From NCBI GenBank assembly GCA_963775015.1, contig CAVZHI010000015.1, positions 124,001 to 188,000 of the forward strand: DNA of 64,000 nt, in the 5' to 3' direction. The position numbers were made by a program, and so were the translations under genes. Shown in pieces: positions 8,530-17,989 of this stretch; position 1 is the stretch's first letter, and every line of letters begins with the position of its first letter. The notes beneath the pieces are model-generated. The model was not told the origin of the DNA. It saw only the letters and a program-made list of their open reading frames with translations, and searched no databases. Source of the stretch: JAEMQF01 sp963775015 (GTDB lineage Bacteria; Pseudomonadota; Gammaproteobacteria; Burkholderiales; Burkholderiaceae_C).

Positions 8530-9306
8530 ATGAAGGTTTTGCTGATCGATGACCACCCGCTGATCCTGGCGGCGCTGCAAGGCGTGATTCAGGAGTTGGG
8601 TGACGACGTCACCGTCGTCGGTGCGGCCACCGCACGCATCGGCCGCGAGAAGCTCAAGGCGGAACGCGGTTTCGACCTGATCCTGCTCGATCTGAACCTG
8701 GGCGACACCGACGGCTTCGACGTCCTGATCGAGTTCCGCAGCAGCTACCCCGAATTGCCGGTCGTCGTCGTCTCGGCGTCGGATCGCTACAGCGACGTCA
8801 TCAAGGCCATCGACGCGGGCGCGATGGGGTTCATTCCAAAGCGCTCGAGCACGCCCGATCTGCACGAGGCGTTGCGCCTCGTGATGTCGGGTGGCATCTT
8901 CATCCCCACCGGCGCGCGCGCGCTGATGACGAATCTGCCGCCCGCAGTCGGCCCCTACGTGCAGCCAACCACGTTTGCCGAAACGACGCCGATGATTCAC
9001 CACATCGGCCGCCCGAGTTCGCAGGACACGGGGTTTTCTGCCGGCCTTCCGGAACTGCCCGCAACGCCGCCGCTCGCCACGCTCGGGCTCACGCCGCGCC
9101 AGACCGAAGTGCTCGCGCTGCTGTTGCAAGGCAAACCGAACAAGTTGATCGCGCGCGAACTGAATGTCTCGGTCGATACAGTGAAGGACCATGTCGCCGC
9201 CGTGCTGCGCGCGCTCAACGTGACGACGCGCACCCAGGCCGTGCTCGCGGTGGGCGAGATGAGCAAATTCGGCAGCTTGCCGGAGTGGCGCCCGAGCGGG
9301 CGTTAG
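8530..9306 (+). CDS. NarL/FixJ-type response regulator with LuxR DNA-binding domain
   Basis: 258 residues from ATG 8530. Receiver domain, residues 1-120: acidic pair DD at 7-8, phospho-acceptor Asp54 in LILLDLNLG, and conserved Lys in FIPKRS. A poorly conserved linker of about 60 residues follows, longer than usual, then a LuxR helix-turn-helix (LTPRQTEVLALLLQGKPNKL, then ARELNVSVDTVKDH) ending near residue 245. The downstream gene is a membrane hybrid histidine kinase on the same strand 48 bases on, the likely cognate partner. Regulated genes are unknown. Confidence 0.92.
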   Translation: MKVLLIDDHPLILAALQGVIQELGDDVTVVGAATARIGREKLKAERGFDLILLDLNLGDTDGFDVLIEFRSSYPELPVVVVSASDRYSDVIKAIDAGAMGFIPKRSSTPDLHEALRLVMSGGIFIPTGARALMTNLPPAVGPYVQPTTFAETTPMIHHIGRPSSQDTGFSAGLPELPATPPLATLGLTPRQTEVLALLLQGKPNKLIARELNVSVDTVKDHVAAVLRALNVTTRTQAVLAVGEMSKFGSLPEWRPSGR

Positions 9307-9354
9307 GCAGGCCCGAGCAAGGCGCGAGCGGGCCGCGCATGAGGTTGAGACACG

Positions 9355-11184
9355 GTGCGTGCCGCCTCCGCCACTGATCTGGAGCTCTCCGCCGTACCCG
9401 ACGAGGTCCAGGCCGCTTACGACTACCTGACGCCCACCCTCGTGGGCAACGCCGCAGGCGCGATCGTCCTGGCGTGGCTGTTCCGCGGCGCGCCGTCGCA
9501 GGCCTTGCTGTGGTTTTGGCTCGCGTGTTTCAGCGCGGTCTGGTTCGTGCGCCTCGCGCTCGGGCTGCAGTTCCGGCGCTCGGCGCGCCAGACGCTGGCG
9601 GACTGGCAGGTGTGGCAGTTCCGCGCCCACGCCGGGACGCTGCTCTCGGGCGCGAACTGGGGCCTCGCGGGTGGCCTGTTCTACGCCTCCGGGCAGGGCA
9701 TCGAACAGACCGGGCTGATCCTCGTCGTCTACACCTTCTGCGTCGCGGCGATGCCGCTCCTGGCGACGCAGCCGAGAATCTACTGGGCCTACCTGGCGCT
9801 CGCCGCGCTGCCGCTGATCGTTCGCATCGCGACTCTCGGCGACGCGTACAGCGTGCAACTCGCGACGCTGCTGGCGCTGATCGTGACCTTGACGGCGCTG
9901 CTCGGCGGCAACTACCGCCAGGCGATGGCACGCGTCATCGACTTGAAACTGCAGCTGAGTGAGTTGCTCGTGCAACTGCGGAACGAAAAATCCGCCGCCG
10001 ACGCGGCGCGCAACAGAGCCGAAATTGCGAACCGCGCGAAAACCCAGTTCTTCGCCGCAGCAAGCCACGACTTGCGCCAGCCGCTGCACGCGATGGGCCT
10101 GTTCGCCCAGGCGCTGCGCGAACGCACCCGCGAGTCTGACGTGGCGCCGCTCGTGAACAGCATCAATGAATCGGTGAACGCGCTCGAGGCCTTGTTCTCC
10201 GAGCTGCTCGACATCACGCGCATCGACAGCGGCGCGATCGAAGTGAACCCGCGCGACTTTCGCTTTGGCGACATGCTGCACCGCTTGAAACTGCACTTCG
10301 AGGCGAGCGCTTTCGAAAAAGGCCTGGCGCTGCGCCTGCGTGGCGCAAGCCGCACGATATTCGCTGACCCCTTGCTCGTGGAACGCATCGTGCGCAATCT
10401 GGTCGCGAACGCGATCCGCTACACCGAAGACGGCACCGTGCTCGTGGGTTGCCGACAGCGCGGAAACAAGGTTCAGTTGCAGGTCTGGGACACCGGCTGC
10501 GGCATCGAGCCTGCCGAGCAGCTGCGGATCTTCGACGAGTTCTATCAGGTTCGCGACGCTGCCGGCACGTCGCCGAACCAGCGCAAAGGGCTCGGGCTGG
10601 GTCTGGCCATCTCGCGGCGCCTGGCCGGGCTGATCGACGCGCCGCTCCACCTTCGCTCCTGGCCCGGGCGCGGCACGGTGTTCACGCTCGAGCTGCCGGC
10701 CGGGCGCTCAGAAGCCGCGCGCAGCGCCGCCGCGCAGGCGAGTGCACCCGCGCCGCAGTTGACGCTGCACGGCACGCGCATCGTGATCGTCGAAGACGAT
10801 CCGCGTGTTCTGGCCGGTCTCAGCGCCTTGCTCAGCGGCTGGGGCGCGACGCCTCGAGCCTTCAGCCGCGTCGCCGACTGCGTCGCGTGGGCGCAGGACA
10901 TCGCGACGGTCGAGGCAACGCCGGACCTGGCGATCGTCGACTATCGACTCGAAGACGGGCGCGACGGCGTGCAGGCGCTGCAAGCGCTGCGAGCGCGCTT
11001 CGGCGCTGCGTTGCCGGCGATCATGGTCAGCGCCAGCACGCTGAGCGACGTCCAGGCGCTCGCGCAGGCGCACAACTTTCACCTGCTCGTCAAACCCGTG
11101 TTGCCGAACAAACTGCGTGCGCTGATTGCGTACAAGCTGCAGGCCGCTGCGACGGCAGCGCCGACTGCGGCGCTTCAGAAGTAG
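9355..11184 (+). CDS. Membrane hybrid sensor histidine kinase with receiver domain
   Basis: 609 residues from GTG 9355. Residues about 25-200 hold five or six hydrophobic helices with no periplasmic loop of size, so the input is probably intramembrane. A short coiled coil precedes HisKA (AASHDLRQPLHAMGLF, His at about 238). HATPase_c carries the N box NLVANAIRYT, G1 DTGCGI and G2 GLGLGLAI. A C-terminal receiver (IVIVEDDPRVLAG, acceptor Asp in AIVDYRLEDG near residue 528) makes this a hybrid kinase, similar in layout to kinases that pair with LuxR-type regulators such as the one just upstream. Its 3' end overlaps the convergent OmpW-like gene by 10 bases. Confidence 0.9.
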   Translation: MRAASATDLELSAVPDEVQAAYDYLTPTLVGNAAGAIVLAWLFRGAPSQALLWFWLACFSAVWFVRLALGLQFRRSARQTLADWQVWQFRAHAGTLLSGANWGLAGGLFYASGQGIEQTGLILVVYTFCVAAMPLLATQPRIYWAYLALAALPLIVRIATLGDAYSVQLATLLALIVTLTALLGGNYRQAMARVIDLKLQLSELLVQLRNEKSAADAARNRAEIANRAKTQFFAAASHDLRQPLHAMGLFAQALRERTRESDVAPLVNSINESVNALEALFSELLDITRIDSGAIEVNPRDFRFGDMLHRLKLHFEASAFEKGLALRLRGASRTIFADPLLVERIVRNLVANAIRYTEDGTVLVGCRQRGNKVQLQVWDTGCGIEPAEQLRIFDEFYQVRDAAGTSPNQRKGLGLGLAISRRLAGLIDAPLHLRSWPGRGTVFTLELPAGRSEAARSAAAQASAPAPQLTLHGTRIVIVEDDPRVLAGLSALLSGWGATPRAFSRVADCVAWAQDIATVEATPDLAIVDYRLEDGRDGVQALQALRARFGAALPAIMVSASTLSDVQALAQAHNFHLLVKPVLPNKLRALIAYKLQAAATAAPTAALQK

Positions 11185-11747
11185 AAATTGCAGAACAGGC
11201 CGACGTGGTCGCCGCTGGCAGTCTGGCCGGTGTTTGTCGCCTTGAACTTCGCGCTCAAGCCGCGCAGCTTGACGCCGATCCACGACGTGAAGCGGTATTC
11301 GCCTTCGACGAGCACGCCCAGCGTCGAGTCGAACTGGGTGTTCGTGATGTTGGCGAATCCGGATCCGGTGAGTTTCGGGTTGGTGATGTATTCGACGCCG
11401 AGACCCAAGCGGAACTTGTCGGTCACCGGCACCTGGGCGATCACGTCGATCGGATAGCGGCTGAACGTCACGTCGCCGTTCGTCGCGTGCGTCGTGTCGG
11501 AGTGGTAACCGAACGTCGCTTGCAAGTTCACGAGCGTGCCGATCGGCGCCTCGCCGCCGACGTAAAGCATCACGCCGGAACCGGCGCTGATGTTCTGCGT
11601 GTTGCCGTTCGTGTAGGTCACGGTGGCGAGCGTCGAGCCGCCTCCCGTGACGCCCAGGCCGCCGACAAATTTGAACGGTCGCTCACTCTGCGCTGCGCAC
11701 GCTGCAGAACCGAGGAGCAAAACGAGGAGCGTGGCGAGCCTTTTCAT
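11175..11747 (-). CDS. OmpW/opacity-like outer-membrane beta-barrel protein
   Basis: 190 residues. Signal peptide MKRLATLLVLLLGSAACAA, then alternating hydrophobic strands rich in Gly, Thr and Tyr (for example GVEYITNPKL and VLVEGEYRF), ending in CNFYF with the terminal Phe used for outer-membrane assembly. Size fits an eight-stranded barrel. The ligand is unknown. It is convergent with the histidine kinase gene, the last 10 bases shared. No operon partner; the next reverse-strand gene upstream (scpA) is 43 bases away and probably separate. Confidence 0.75.
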   Translation of the reverse strand: MKRLATLLVLLLGSAACAAQSERPFKFVGGLGVTGGGSTLATVTYTNGNTQNISAGSGVMLYVGGEAPIGTLVNLQATFGYHSDTTHATNGDVTFSRYPIDVIAQVPVTDKFRLGLGVEYITNPKLTGSGFANITNTQFDSTLGVLVEGEYRFTSWIGVKLRGLSAKFKATNTGQTASGDHVGLFCNFYF

Positions 11748-11790
11748 GATCTTCCTCGATGCGGGAGCGGGCTTGAATCTTAGCCCCTGA

Positions 11791-12654
11791 TCACTGCGCC
11801 GAATACGCGAGCCGCACGTAGATCGGCGCGAACGCTTCGGCCTGCGTCACTTCTAGCAGACGTTCGCGCGCGAGTTCGAGCAGGGCGATGAAGGTCACGA
11901 CCATCACCTGCGGCCCGCGCGCGGCGTCGAACAGGTCTTCGAACAACGCGAAGCGCCGCCCCTGCAGGCAACGCAACACGATGCTCATGTGCTCGCGAAC
12001 GCTCAACTGTTCGCGCGTGATCGAATGGTGCTCGATCAGTTTGGCGCGGCGCATGATGTCGGCCCAGGCGGAACGCAGGTCCGCGGGATCGACTTCCGGC
12101 AAGCGCGGCGCGAGAGCCTGTTCGATCGCGACCTGGGCACGCAGGAAGTCGCGCCCGAGCAGCGGCAAGGCTTCGAGCTGCGCCGCGGCGAGTTTCATCT
12201 GCTCGTACTCGATCAGGCGGCGCACGAGTTCGGCGCGTGGGTCTTCGGCCTCTTCGCCGTCGCGCGTCTTCTTCGGCGGCAACAGCATGCGCGACTTGAT
12301 CTCGATCAGCATCGCCGCCATGAGCAGGTATTCGCTCGCGAGCTCGAGGTTGTGCTTGCGAATCTGTTCGACGTAGGCGAGGTACTGGCGCGTCACGTCG
12401 GCGAGCGGAATGTCCAGGATGTTGAAGTTCTGGCGCCGGATCAGGTACAGCAGCAGGTCGAGCGGCCCTTCGAACGCTTCAAGAAAGATTTCGAGCGCGT
12501 CGGGGGGGATGTAGAGGTCGGTGGGCAGCGCGAAGAGCGGCTCGCCGTACAGGCGCGCCACCGCGACGCCGTCGATCACCGCCGGCACGGACTGCTCGGC
12601 TGCGTCGGGCACCCCGAATTCGGGCGCGGCGCCCACCGTCACTGCATCACTCAC
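11791..12654 (-). CDS. scpA: Segregation and condensation protein A
   Basis: 287 residues from GTG 12654 (MSDAVTV...). The kleisin N-terminal signature FEGPLDLLLYLIRRQNFNI is near residue 60, followed by DIPLADVTRQYLAYV, ASEYLLMAAMLIEIKSRMLL and the helical middle; the winged-helix C-terminus ends APIYVRLAYSAQ. ScpA bridges the SMC heads with ScpB in chromosome condensation. No scpB or smc lies here. In Burkholderiales scpA follows a DUF3460 gene and often precedes panC; the DUF3460 gene is present 19 bases upstream. Confidence 0.93.
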   Translation of the reverse strand: MSDAVTVGAAPEFGVPDAAEQSVPAVIDGVAVARLYGEPLFALPTDLYIPPDALEIFLEAFEGPLDLLLYLIRRQNFNILDIPLADVTRQYLAYVEQIRKHNLELASEYLLMAAMLIEIKSRMLLPPKKTRDGEEAEDPRAELVRRLIEYEQMKLAAAQLEALPLLGRDFLRAQVAIEQALAPRLPEVDPADLRSAWADIMRRAKLIEHHSITREQLSVREHMSIVLRCLQGRRFALFEDLFDAARGPQVMVVTFIALLELARERLLEVTQAEAFAPIYVRLAYSAQ

Positions 12655-12673
12655 GGCCTGCCTGTGCCAGACG

Positions 12674-12871
12674 CTACTTGGTCTGGTAGACGTAGGGTTG
12701 CTGCGGCACGTTGGCGTCGCCGTAGTCGACCTGCGCGTCGCGATCGATGCGGCGGTCCCAGAGCAGCGCACGCCCCTCGAGCTGCTCGGCCTCGAGCGTG
12801 GGCTTGCGCGCCTTGAGGTGTTCGATGAACGCCGTCGTGTCGGACTTGTAGTGTTTCCAGAACAGGGGCAT
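12674..12871 (-). CDS. DUF3460 family small protein
   Basis: 65 residues: MPLFWKHYKSDTTAFIEHLK at the start, DRRIDRDAQVDYGDANVP in the second half and VYQTK at the end. This is the DUF3460 family, found almost only in Burkholderiales upstream of scpA. Highly charged, no membrane segment; function unknown. Nineteen bases separate its stop from the scpA start, so the two are probably cotranscribed. Confidence 0.88.
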   Translation of the reverse strand: MPLFWKHYKSDTTAFIEHLKARKPTLEAEQLEGRALLWDRRIDRDAQVDYGDANVPQQPYVYQTK

Positions 12872-13013
12872 GGTGTGGGCGAAAGGAAGCCGGCCGGAGT
12901 CGCGTGAAGCCGATTTTAGGCTGCGCAGGCGTCGGCGACATTGACGCGAGGCAAAATTGCCCAGGCCCGATACTGCGCGCCCAGTCCGCGCCCGTTCCCA
13001 CTGGAGTCCCGCC

Positions 13014-13967
13014 GTGAGCAAAACCTTCGCCTCCCAAGCCGACCTCGAAGAAAAGAAGGTCACGTTCACGAAGCTGAGCGCCAACGCTTACGCCTACACC
13101 GCCGAGGGCGACCCGAACACCGGCGTCATCGTCGGCGACGACGCGGTGATGGTGATCGACACGCAGGCGACACCGGTGATGGCGCAAGACGTGATCCGCC
13201 ACATCCGCAAAGTGACCGACAAGCCCATCAAATACGTCGTGCTGAGCCACTACCACGCGGTGCGCGTACTCGGTGCTTCGGCCTACCAGCCGCAGCACGT
13301 CATCGCGAGCCGTGACACGTACGACCTGATCGTCGAGCGCGGCGAGGCCGACAAGGCGAGCGAGATTGGCCGCTTTCCGCGCCTCTTCCAAGCGGTGGAG
13401 TCGGTGCCTGCAGGGATGACCTGGCCGACGATCACGTTCACCGGGGCGATGAGCCTCTGGCTCGGCAAGCTCGAAGTGCAGTTGCTGCAACTCGGGCGCG
13501 GCCACACGAAGGGCGACACGGTGGCGTGGCTACCCGAGCAGAAGATCCTGTTCTCGGGCGACCTGGTCGAGTTCGACGCAACGCCTTATGCCGGCGACGC
13601 CTATTTCCAGGACTGGCCGAAGACGCTCGACAAGCTCGCCGCGCTCGAACCGCGCGCCCTCGTGCCGGGCCGCGGCGCGGCACTGACAACGCCTGCGTCG
13701 GTAGCGCAAGGGCTGGCGAGCACGCGCGGCTTCATTGCCGACGTGTGGAGCAGTGTCAAGGCGGGTGTCGCCGCAGGCAAGGACCTGAACGCCGTGTACA
13801 AGGAAACATTCGCCAAGTTGCAGCCGAAGTACGGCCACTGGGTGATCTTCAACCATTGCATGCCGTTCGACGTGACGCGCTGTTATGACGAAGCGACGCA
13901 GTACGCCGACCCGCGGATCTGGACCGCGCAGCGCGACATCGAGATGTGGGCCGCGCTGGAACACTGA
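13014..13967 (+). CDS. MBL-fold metallo-hydrolase-like protein with altered metal motif
   Basis: 317 residues from GTG 13014 with GGAG upstream. The first strands carry NTGVIVGDDAVMVIDTQATP. The metal motif HxHxDH is changed: the sequence reads SHYHAVRVLGASAY, keeping the first two His but lacking the Asp and third His. Later ligands remain (GRGHTKGD, LFSGDLVE, FNHCMPFD). Loss of the site-2 ligands suggests one metal or a changed activity. First gene of the aromatic-catabolism run, 38 bases before the FAD monooxygenase, with which this kind of MBL protein is usually paired in Burkholderiales. Substrate unknown; hydrolysis of a ring-cleavage or CoA/glutathione ester is a guess. Confidence 0.85.
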   Translation: MSKTFASQADLEEKKVTFTKLSANAYAYTAEGDPNTGVIVGDDAVMVIDTQATPVMAQDVIRHIRKVTDKPIKYVVLSHYHAVRVLGASAYQPQHVIASRDTYDLIVERGEADKASEIGRFPRLFQAVESVPAGMTWPTITFTGAMSLWLGKLEVQLLQLGRGHTKGDTVAWLPEQKILFSGDLVEFDATPYAGDAYFQDWPKTLDKLAALEPRALVPGRGAALTTPASVAQGLASTRGFIADVWSSVKAGVAAGKDLNAVYKETFAKLQPKYGHWVIFNHCMPFDVTRCYDEATQYADPRIWTAQRDIEMWAALEH

Positions 13968-14005
13968 ATCACGAGTCGAGTCTGCGGCGCAGCGAAGGCG
14001 ACCCG

Positions 14006-15732
14006 ATGAGCGTCGACGCAAGTGCGGCGCAGCGCGATTTCGAAGCGCTGCAGTTCCCCTATCGCAAAGCGCCGGACCACGCAGCCGCGACGCCGCTGCG
14101 CTACCCGGTCGTGATCGTCGGCGCCGGTCCGGTGGGGCTGACGCTCGCGATCGACCTCGCGCAACAAGGCGTTCCTGTGCTGTTGCTCGACGACGACGAT
14201 CGACTCTCGAACGGGTCGCGCGCGATCTGCTTTGCCAAACGCACGCTGGAAATCTTTGACCGCCTCGGGTGCGCTGAGCCCATGGTCGCAAGGGGCGTGT
14301 CGTGGAGTGTGGGCCGCGTCTACTTTCGCGACGCGCAGATCTACTCGTTCAACCTGCTTCCCGAACCGGGCCACGAGCGGCCCGCGTTCATCAACTTGCA
14401 GCAGTACTACGTCGAAGGCTTTCTCGCGGAGCGCGCGGCGCAATTGCCGGGCATCGAGATGCGTTGGAAGAGCACTGTGGCGGCGTCGAGGTTCGCGCCG
14501 ACCATGTGCGCTTGACGGTCGACACGCCCGACGGCGCCTACGTCATCGAGGCCGGCCACGTGGCGGCGTGCGACGGCTCGAAGTCGGCGCTGCGCGGCCT
14601 GCTCGGGCTCGAAGCGCTGGGGCGGACCTTTCGCGACCGCTTCCTCATCGCCGACATCGTGATGAGGGGCGCGCCCGACTTCCCGGCCGAGCGGCGCTTC
14701 TGGTTCGACCCACCGTTTCATCCGGGCCAGAGCGTCCTGCTGCACAAGCAGGCCGACGGCGTGTGGCGCACCGACTTCCAGCTCGGCTGGGACGCGGACC
14801 CGCAAGCCGAGCGCGAACCCGAGCGCATCCGGCCGCGTGTGCGCGCGCTGCTCGACAGCATCGGCGCGCGCGAGGTGGAATTCGAAATTCGCTGGGCGAG
14901 CGTCTACACGTTTGCCTGCCAGCGCCTGGAGCGCTTCGTCCACGACCGGATCATCTTCGCCGGCGACTCGGCGCACGGCGTGTCGCCGTTCGGCGCGCGC
15001 GGCGCGAACTCGGGCGTGCAGGACGCCGAAAACCTGGCGTGGAAACTCGCCGCGGTGTTGCAGGGACGCGCCAGCGCTGAGTTGCTCGCAACCTACGGCG
15101 CCGAGCGCGAATACGCTGCCGACGAGAACATTGCGCATTCGACCCGCGCCACCGACTTCATCACGCCCAAGAGCGAGGCGAGCCGCTTGTTCCGCGACGC
15201 GACGCTCGATTTGGCGAGCAAGCACCGCTTCGCGCGATCGCTCGTCAACAGCGGGCGTTTGTCGGTTCCCGCGACGCTTCGCGAGTCGCCGCTGAACACG
15301 CCGGATGACGCCGAATTTGCCGGAGCGATGGTGCCGGGCGCCGTTGCCGCGGATGCGCCGGTAGAGGTCGATGTGCAGCCCGGGTGGTTGTTGCGGCAAT
15401 TGCACGGCGCCACTTTCATCGGGCTCTTGTTCACCTCGGACGCCGAAGCGGTCTCGCTGCGCGAACTTCGTGCCGCAGCGGCGGCGCTCGACGGGATCGC
15501 GCCGCTGCGGGTGCTCGTCGTGGCACGGACGCCTTCGGCGCTGCGCGTCGAAGGCGTTCAGGTCGTCGTCGACGTGCAGGGCCTGATCGCGCAGCGCTAC
15601 GATGCTCGCGAAGGCACGCTCTACCTGCTGCGCCCCGATCAGCATGTGTGCGCGCGCTGGCGCAGCGTGAACACCCGGCTGCTGCGCCGGGCGCTGCGCC
15701 GCGCCCTCGCGCTGCCCGCCATCGACGACTGA
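14006..15732 (+). pseudogene. FAD-dependent aromatic monooxygenase (PheA/MhpA type), one frameshift
   Basis: About 576 codons when one missing base near 14477-14482 is restored. Upstream frame: FAD-binding VVIVGAGPVGLTLAIDLAQQ near residue 37, SRAICFAKRTLEIFDRLG, ending IEMRWKSTV. Downstream frame resumes with GVEVRADHVRLTVD and continues to the second FAD motif FAGDSAHGVSPFGARGANSG and a thioredoxin-like C-terminal domain as in phenol hydroxylases. Such flavoproteins hydroxylate phenolic acids with NAD(P)H and O2. Position directly before hmgA suggests a product feeding homogentisate, for example from 3-hydroxyphenylacetate, but the substrate is inferred. Followed 13 bases on by a DUF2783 gene. 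Confidence 0.82.
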
Positions 15733-15745
15733 AGGAAAGAACGCC

Positions 15746-15967
15746 GTGCCCCTCGTGACCGAACTGAATCTGGCCGCACCCGACGACTTCTATGAAGCGC
15801 TGATCGACGCGCACCGCGACCTCGACAATGCGCAGAGCGCCGAGTTCAACGCCAAACTCGTGCTGCTGCTGGCGAACCATGTCGGCGACGCCGACGTGCT
15901 GCGCCAGGCCTTGGCTGCCGCGCGGGCGAGTGTTCTTGAGCGGGGCGAAGCGCGGCACCCGGCGTAG
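15746..15967 (+). CDS. DUF2783 small protein beside the FAD monooxygenase
   Basis: 73 residues from GTG 15746 with AAGGAAAG upstream. Mostly helical, negatively charged at the N-terminal half: LAAPDDFYEALIDAHRDLDN and ALAAARASVLERG are the recognisable family segments. DUF2783 proteins occur almost only next to FAD monooxygenases of this type, so it may be a small subunit or stabiliser of that enzyme; this is context inference. It ends 40 bases before hmgA. Confidence 0.8.
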   Translation: MPLVTELNLAAPDDFYEALIDAHRDLDNAQSAEFNAKLVLLLANHVGDADVLRQALAAARASVLERGEARHPA

Positions 15968-16007
15968 GACAATCGGATTCATCGAGACCTTCAGCGCGAG
16001 ACCCATC

Positions 16008-17318
16008 GTGAGCAGCACGGAATTGAACTACCTGTCCGGCTTCGGCAATCAATTCGCGACCGAAGCGCTTCCCGGCGCCTTGCCGCAGGGGCGCAACAGC
16101 CCGCAGCGCGCGCCGCTCGGCCTGTTCGCGGAGCAGATCTCGGGAACGGCGTTCACGGCGCCGCGCGCCGAAAACCGTCGCACCTGGATGTACCGGCGCC
16201 AGCCGTCCGTCGTCACCGGTCGCTACGAGGCGTATTCGCAGCCGCTCTGGACGAGTGGCGCCGCAGGAGGCCGAGCCGTCCCTCCCGACCCGATGCGCTG
16301 GAATCCCTTTCCGTTTGCTGCTGCCGACGTCGATTTCGTCGACGGGCTGCGCACCGTCGTCGCGAACGGCGATGTCGACGCGCAGTCGGGCGTGGCGGCG
16401 CTCGTCTACGTCGCGAACCTCTCGATGACGCGGCGCGCGCTGATCAACGCTGACGCCGAAATGCTGCTCGTTCCGCAGCAGGGGCGCCTGATTGTTCGCA
16501 CCGAACTCGGCGTGCTCGACGCGCGCCCGGGCGAAGTGATGTTGCTGCCTCGTGGCCTGGCGTTTGGCGTCGAACTGCCCGACGGCGCGTCGCGCGGTTA
16601 TGTCGCCGAGAACTACGGCGCGCACTTCCGCCTGCCCGAGCTCGGACCGATCGGCGCCAACGGCCTGGCGAATCCGCGCGATTTCCTGAGCCCCGTGGCG
16701 GCGTGCGAAGGCGCGCCGGGGCCGGTCCAGATCATCAAGAAATTCGGCGCGCGGCTGTGGAGCAATGTGCAAGCCGCGAGCCCGTTCAACGTCGTCGCAT
16801 GGCACGGCAATCTCGCGCCGTGCAAATACGACACGGCGAACTTCATGACGATCGGTTCGATCAGCTTCGACCACCCCGATCCGTCGATCTTCACCGTGCT
16901 CACGTCGCCGTCGGATACGCCGGGAACGGCGAACTGCGACTTCGTGATCTTCCCGCCGCGCTGGATGGTCGCTGAGGACACGTTCCGCCCGGCCTGGTAC
17001 CACCGCAATCTGATGAGCGAGTTCATGGGCCTGGTGCACGGCCAGTACGACGCCAAGCCTGAAGGGTTCAAGCCCGGCGGCGCGAGCTTGCACAACTGCA
17101 TGGTTCCGCATGGTCCGGACACCGAGGCGTTTCGCAAAGCCAGCTCAATGGCGCTGGCGCCGCACAAGCTCGACAACACGCTCGCGTTCATGTTCGAAAG
17201 CCGCTGGCGTTTTGTTCCGACCGACTACGCGCTCAGCTGCGGCGCGCTCGATCCTGCGTACAGCGACTGCTGGGCCGGCCTCGCCGAACGCGTGCCGAAC
17301 CCGGTCCGCGGCGCATGA
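16008..17318 (+). CDS. hmgA: Homogentisate 1,2-dioxygenase
   Basis: 436 residues from GTG 16008 (MSSTELNYLSGFGNQFATEA); the upstream open frame from 15828 overlaps the DUF2783 gene and has no homology. Cupin-type iron dioxygenase: the active-site region includes EVMLLPRGLAFGVELPDG, VVAWHGNLAPCKYDTANF and RPAWYHRNLMSEFMGLVHG, with the Fe ligands His and Glu in the last. It opens homogentisate to maleylacetoacetate. No maiA or fahA follows; instead the stop overlaps hpaG1 by 4 bases (ATGA), joining homogentisate and homoprotocatechuate steps in one transcript. Confidence 0.95.
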   Translation: MSSTELNYLSGFGNQFATEALPGALPQGRNSPQRAPLGLFAEQISGTAFTAPRAENRRTWMYRRQPSVVTGRYEAYSQPLWTSGAAGGRAVPPDPMRWNPFPFAAADVDFVDGLRTVVANGDVDAQSGVAALVYVANLSMTRRALINADAEMLLVPQQGRLIVRTELGVLDARPGEVMLLPRGLAFGVELPDGASRGYVAENYGAHFRLPELGPIGANGLANPRDFLSPVAACEGAPGPVQIIKKFGARLWSNVQAASPFNVVAWHGNLAPCKYDTANFMTIGSISFDHPDPSIFTVLTSPSDTPGTANCDFVIFPPRWMVAEDTFRPAWYHRNLMSEFMGLVHGQYDAKPEGFKPGGASLHNCMVPHGPDTEAFRKASSMALAPHKLDNTLAFMFESRWRFVPTDYALSCGALDPAYSDCWAGLAERVPNPVRGA

Positions 17319-17989
17319 GCGATCCGACGCCCTACCGCTGCACCGGAACGGTGGTCGGAACGCTGCTGAACCATCGCCCGGCGCTCGCTGCGCTCGGTGA
17401 CGCTGCGAATCAGGCGCCGTACAAGGCACCGCCCAAGGCGCCGGTGCTCTACATCAAGCCGCGCAATACGTTTGCCGGTTCCGGCGCGCGGATCGTGGTT
17501 CCTGCCGATGTGACCGAGCTTGAAGTCGGCGCGAGTCTGGGCCTCGTGTTCGCGCGCACCGCGTGTCGCGTCAGCGCCGCAGACGCGCTCGATCACCTCG
17601 AGGGTTACGTCATCGTCGCCGACATCAGCGTTCCGCACGCCGTGTTCTATCGTCCGTCGGTGCGGTTCAAGGCGCGCGACGGGTTTTGCCCGATGGGGCC
17701 GCGCATCGTGCCGCGCACGGCGATTCCCGACCCCGATGCGTTGGCGGTTCTCGTGTCGATCGACGGCGCCGTGGTGCACCGCGCGAGCACCGGCGACATG
17801 CTGCGTCCGGCGGCGCGGCTCATCGCCGACGTCAGCGAGTTCATGACGTTTCGCGCCGGTGATGTGCTGCTGCTCGGCGTGGCGCACGGCGCGCCGCGCG
17901 CGCGCGCCGGGCAAAGCGCGGTGATCGAAATCAGCGGGCTCGGCCGCCTCGAGATGAGCTTCGTTGCCGCCGAGGAGGGCTTGCGATGA
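17315..17989 (+). CDS. hpaG1: Homoprotocatechuate pathway isomerase/decarboxylase subunit HpaG1
   Basis: 224 residues, one fumarylacetoacetase-fold domain matching the N-terminal half of enterobacterial HpaG: TVVGTLLNHRPALAAL, PYKAPPKAPVLYIKPRNT and RDGFCPMGPRIVP. With HpaG2 it decarboxylates 5-oxopent-3-ene-1,2,5-tricarboxylate and isomerises the product in 4-hydroxyphenylacetate degradation. In E. coli the two halves are one protein; here they are separate genes overlapping by 4 bases (ATGA), a common betaproteobacterial layout. Confidence 0.9.
   Translation: MSDPTPYRCTGTVVGTLLNHRPALAALGDAANQAPYKAPPKAPVLYIKPRNTFAGSGARIVVPADVTELEVGASLGLVFARTACRVSAADALDHLEGYVIVADISVPHAVFYRPSVRFKARDGFCPMGPRIVPRTAIPDPDALAVLVSIDGAVVHRASTGDMLRPAARLIADVSEFMTFRAGDVLLLGVAHGAPRARAGQSAVIEISGLGRLEMSFVAAEEGLR

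Noticed and set aside
15828..16007. N-terminal extension of HmgA by 60 residues
   Set aside because: It runs through the DUF2783 gene in another frame; homology begins at the GTG 16008.
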